Source of the DNA: Candidatus Solibacter sp.
Lineage (GTDB): Bacteria > Acidobacteriota > Terriglobia > Bryobacterales > Bryobacteraceae
Assembly (NCBI GenBank): GCA_017883345.1
Contig: JADGNT010000279.1
Coordinates: 1 to 6,731, forward strand
Direction of reading: 5' to 3'
Length of the DNA: 6,731 bases
Shown here: piece after piece, positions 4,776 to 6,731 of the stretch
How the letters are laid out: each line of letters begins with the position of its first letter
Numbering within the stretch: position 1 is the first letter of the stretch
The notes under the pieces: model-generated
Told to the model about the DNA's origin: nothing
What the model saw: the letters and a program-made list of their open reading frames with translations, nothing else
Databases searched by the model: none
Made by a program: the position numbers and the translations under genes

Positions 4776-6140
4776 CTACTCCTCCGGCAACTCTCCGGTA
4801 TCCTCGGCGCGATTCTCGAACTTCGTCTGCGCGTGCAGGAATACCAGGTTCACAGTGCCGATGGGCCCGTTACGCTGTTTGGCGATGATCAACTCCGCTA
4901 GTCCCTTGAGGTCCTCGCGATCGCGATTGTACACTTCTTCGCGAAACACAAAGCCCACCACGTCGGCGTCCTGCTCGATCGAACCCGATTCGCGGAGGTC
5001 GCTCAACTGCGGCCGGTGGTCGCCCTGCCGCGTCTCTACCGCGCGGCTCAACTGGGAAAGCACCATCATCGGCACGTTGAGCTCCTTGGCCAGCAGTTTG
5101 AGACCGCGCGACAGCGCGCTGACTTCCTGATTGCGATTCTCACTCCGCCCCCGCACGCTCATCAATTGCAGGTAATCCACAATCACCAGGCCCAACTGCT
5201 TGCGCTCCGATTTCAAGCGCCGCAGCTTGGCATGCATATCCATGATGTGCAAACCCGCCGTATCGTCGATGTAGAGCGGCGCCTCCACCAGGTCCTGCAG
5301 CGACTGGTTCAGCCTGCGGCGTTCCTCCTGTGAGAGGTAACCGGTGCGGAATCGCTGGCTGTCCACCCGCGCCGCCGCGCAGAGCATGCGGGTGAGCAGC
5401 GACTCCTTCGACATTTCGAGCGAAAATACCGCCACCGTCTGCTTGTTCTTGAGCGCCACGTGTTGCGCGATGTTCAAGGCCAAGGCGGTCTTCCCCATGG
5501 AAGGGCGGCCGGCGATGATGAACAGGTCCCCGCCGTGCATGCCGCCGGTGTATTCGTCCAGCTTGAGAAAGCCCGTGCTCACGCCCTTGACGCGCTTGCT
5601 GGGGTCCAGGAAGGCGCTGATCCCGCCTTCGTAGCCATGCAAGATCTCGTCGGGATTGAGCAATCCGCTCTTGACCTGGGCGTCGCCCAGTTTGAGCAGT
5701 GTTTCCTCGGCCCCGGCCAGAATCTCGTCCGGCGATTCCTCGGCCATCATGCAGCGGTTCATCATGTGCTGCGAAGCGAAGATGATGCTGCGCAGGATGG
5801 CCTTGTCTTTCACCAGCCGGATGTAGGCGTCGACGTTGGGAATCTGTGGAAGGCCGTCGTCCAGGGAAACCAGGTAGCTCAGGCCGTCGCAGGAGTCCAA
5901 CTCGCCGAACTTCATCAACTCATTGGCGACGGTGATGCGGTCGATCTTCTCGCCGCGCTCGTACACGTCGCCCATGCGCTTGAAAATGCGGCGGTGCTTC
6001 TCCAGGCTGAAATCGTTGCCTTCGAGCGTGCCGGCCGCCTGTATGTAGAAACTGTCGTCCAGCAGAATGGAACCGAGCACGAACCGCTCGGCGTCGACAT
6101 TCGTGGGTAGACCTTTTTCAGTGGCGTGTAGCGTAGACAT
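4776..6140 (-). CDS. dnaB: Replicative DNA helicase DnaB
   Basis: A complete 454-residue hexameric helicase that unwinds DNA at the replication fork and recruits primase. The N-terminal domain (about 12-115, from LPTNVDAERFVLGSILLD) binds primase and shapes the ring. The RecA-like motor domain starts near 185 (GVSTGFLKLDEYTGG). Walker A is GRPSMGKT at 211-218; the catalytic glutamate is in FSLEM (239-243); Walker B is LVIVDYLQLM at 318-327; LSQLSRAVE is at 361-369; DLRESGSIEQDAD is at 381-393; the arginine finger motif KQRNGPIG is at 421-428. All key residues are present and there is no intein. Length is normal. The start at 6140 (MSTLHATEKGLPTNVDAE) fits the family, though no strong Shine-Dalgarno is visible. 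dnaB is transcribed alone, convergent with the 203-residue gene and divergent from the YetF-like gene. It lacks the rplI/rpsR neighbours often seen elsewhere. Confidence 0.97.
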   Translation of the reverse strand: MSTLHATEKGLPTNVDAERFVLGSILLDDSFYIQAAGTLEGNDFSLEKHRRIFKRMGDVYERGEKIDRITVANELMKFGELDSCDGLSYLVSLDDGLPQIPNVDAYIRLVKDKAILRSIIFASQHMMNRCMMAEESPDEILAGAEETLLKLGDAQVKSGLLNPDEILHGYEGGISAFLDPSKRVKGVSTGFLKLDEYTGGMHGGDLFIIAGRPSMGKTALALNIAQHVALKNKQTVAVFSLEMSKESLLTRMLCAAARVDSQRFRTGYLSQEERRRLNQSLQDLVEAPLYIDDTAGLHIMDMHAKLRRLKSERKQLGLVIVDYLQLMSVRGRSENRNQEVSALSRGLKLLAKELNVPMMVLSQLSRAVETRQGDHRPQLSDLRESGSIEQDADVVGFVFREEVYNRDREDLKGLAELIIAKQRNGPIGTVNLVFLHAQTKFENRAEDTGELPEE

Positions 6141-6210
6141 CGTGAATCACTAAGCGTAGCTGGGAGACGAGTAGGGCTCAATGTTAAAAATGCTAAACGC
6201 GGCACATATC

Positions 6211-6327
6211 TGTGGATGCAGAACACGCCTGTAATCAGCAGATGGCATGCCGTTTGCACAGCCGTCGTCAGTCGTCATCAGTTTTTCCACAGCATTTGCG
6301 GCGCTCGCCGTGCCCTCCCGTTCCACA
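6211..6327. promoter_or_regulatory. Cluster of DnaA-box-like sites upstream of dnaB
   Basis: TTTTCCACA at 6283-6291 matches the DnaA box TTATCCACA at eight of nine bases. TGTGGATGC at 6211-6219 matches the reverse box TGTGGATAA at seven of nine. A third TCCACA core is at 6322-6327. Three cores in the 262-base gap compare with about 0.13 expected by chance under equal base use. A tandem heptamer, GTCGTCA twice, lies at 6264-6277. The sites could let DnaA control dnaB or the divergent gene. An origin of replication is less likely, as no dnaA, dnaN or gidA is nearby. Confidence 0.4.
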
Positions 6328-6364
6328 AAAACACCAAGCCCCTATTCTGTTTTAGCAAATCCTG

Positions 6365-6395
6365 GATAATTATGGGGTAGCTTAACTTGAGGAGG
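6365..6395 (+). promoter_or_regulatory. Candidate -10 and strong ribosome binding site for the YetF-like gene
   Basis: AGGAGG at 6390-6395 lies seven bases before the ATG at 6403, the best Shine-Dalgarno in the window. It decides the start against an out-of-frame ATG at 6398, which would be only two bases away. GATAAT at 6365-6370 is a reasonable -10 hexamer, but no convincing -35 was found 16-18 bases upstream. The rest of the 6141-6402 gap holds the DnaA-box-like cluster and no gene. Confidence 0.55.
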
Positions 6396-6402
6396 GCATG
6401 GA

Positions 6403-6731
6403 ATGCCTGAATGGCTGGCTTCCCCGAAGATGTGGGGCGATATTTTCGTTGTGGGTGTGCCGATCGCCGAAAAGATCCTGCGCCCGGCGCTGGTGTACGT
6501 TTTCCTGGTAGTCGCGCTGCGGGTCTTCGGCAAGCGCGAACTGGCGCAACTCAACCCTTTTGACCTGGTCGTGTTGCTGTCCCTGTCCAACACGGTGCAG
6601 AATGCCATCATCGGCAACGACAACTCGCTGTCCGGCGGCCTGATCGGCGCCTTGGCCCTGCTGGCGATCAACTATCTGGTGGTGCGCTTCCTGTTCCGCC
6701 ATCGCCGTCTCGACGAGATCCTGGAAGGCGA
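6403..6731 (+). CDS. YetF/DUF421-family membrane protein, N-terminal part (runs off right edge)
   Basis: The 109 codons inside the window encode the membrane domain of a DUF421 protein. Hydrophobic helices are at about 25-43 (ILRPALVYVFLVVALRVFG), 52-71 and 76-98. Family marks are GKRELAQLNPFDLV at 43-56 and SNTVQNAIIGNDNSLSGG at 62-79, followed by HRRLDEILEG at the edge. In Bacillus, YetF and its relatives are membrane proteins linked to spores and germination; elsewhere the role is poorly known. The soluble C-terminal domain is presumably beyond the edge. The start is set by the AGGAGG site seven bases upstream. It diverges from dnaB. Confidence 0.9.
   Translation, partial: MPEWLASPKMWGDIFVVGVPIAEKILRPALVYVFLVVALRVFGKRELAQLNPFDLVVLLSLSNTVQNAIIGNDNSLSGGLIGALALLAINYLVVRFLFRHRRLDEILEG

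Noticed and set aside
3942..4901. Long plus-strand open frame across the 203-residue gene and the palindrome
   Set aside because: Arg/His/Pro/Gly-rich composition typical of an off-frame reading; it runs through the repeat and into the dnaB antisense.
5460..6110. 216-residue plus-strand open frame antisense to dnaB
   Set aside because: It mirrors dnaB codons exactly; such antisense frames are common in GC-rich genes.
6398..6400. ATG 6398 as start of the YetF-like gene
   Set aside because: It is out of frame with the DUF421 reading and only two bases from the Shine-Dalgarno.
6141..6402. Chromosomal origin of replication
   Set aside because: Only one good DnaA box, and no dnaA, dnaN, gidA or parAB in sight; kept only as a DnaA-box-like cluster.

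Overview
The window is GC-rich, densely coded chromosomal DNA, most consistent with an acidobacterium of the Solibacter/Bryobacter type. That placement is an inference from three things: the style of the proteins (an RskA-like anti-sigma protein with an H-x4-C-x2-C motif, a YetF/DUF421 protein, an FAH-family enzyme), the intergenic GTGGGGCAGGC palindromes, and general gene character. No rRNA, tRNA, CRISPR array, transposase or phage gene was seen.

Layout, left to right. (1) Positions 1-299, minus strand: the N-terminal third of a fumarylacetoacetate hydrolase (FAH) family enzyme that runs off the left edge. (2) 421-1602, minus: a CPA2-type cation/proton antiporter without a regulatory domain. 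(3) 1695-2390, minus: a membrane-anchored RskA-like anti-sigma protein with no sigma factor gene beside it. (4) 2538-2764, plus: a compact self-contained unit with a sigma70-like promoter, a leader hairpin with a UUCG loop, a good ribosome binding site, a 20-residue gene that is half lysine, and a strong intrinsic terminator. (5) 2771-4047, minus: a two-gene operon with an ATGA overlap, made of an unknown 91-residue protein and a MidA/NDUFAF7-like methyltransferase. (6) 4072-4683, plus: an unrecognised 203-residue protein whose start lies only 24 bases from the divergent operon. (7) 4776-6140, minus: the replicative helicase gene dnaB. (8) 6403 to the right edge, plus: the N-terminal part of a YetF/DUF421 membrane protein, separated from dnaB by a 262-base region with three TCCACA cores resembling DnaA boxes.

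Three copies of one REP-like palindrome sit in gene gaps (about 323-346, 1629-1668 and 4689-4759). The third is a perfect 27-base inverted repeat with a smaller hairpin nested in each arm, placed between two convergent genes.

Apart from the two-gene operon, the genes do not form one obvious pathway: this is mainly a housekeeping stretch. The least ordinary item is the lysine-rich microgene. It looks like a dedicated, strongly expressed transcript, and the two halves of its tandem hexapeptide differ only at silent positions.
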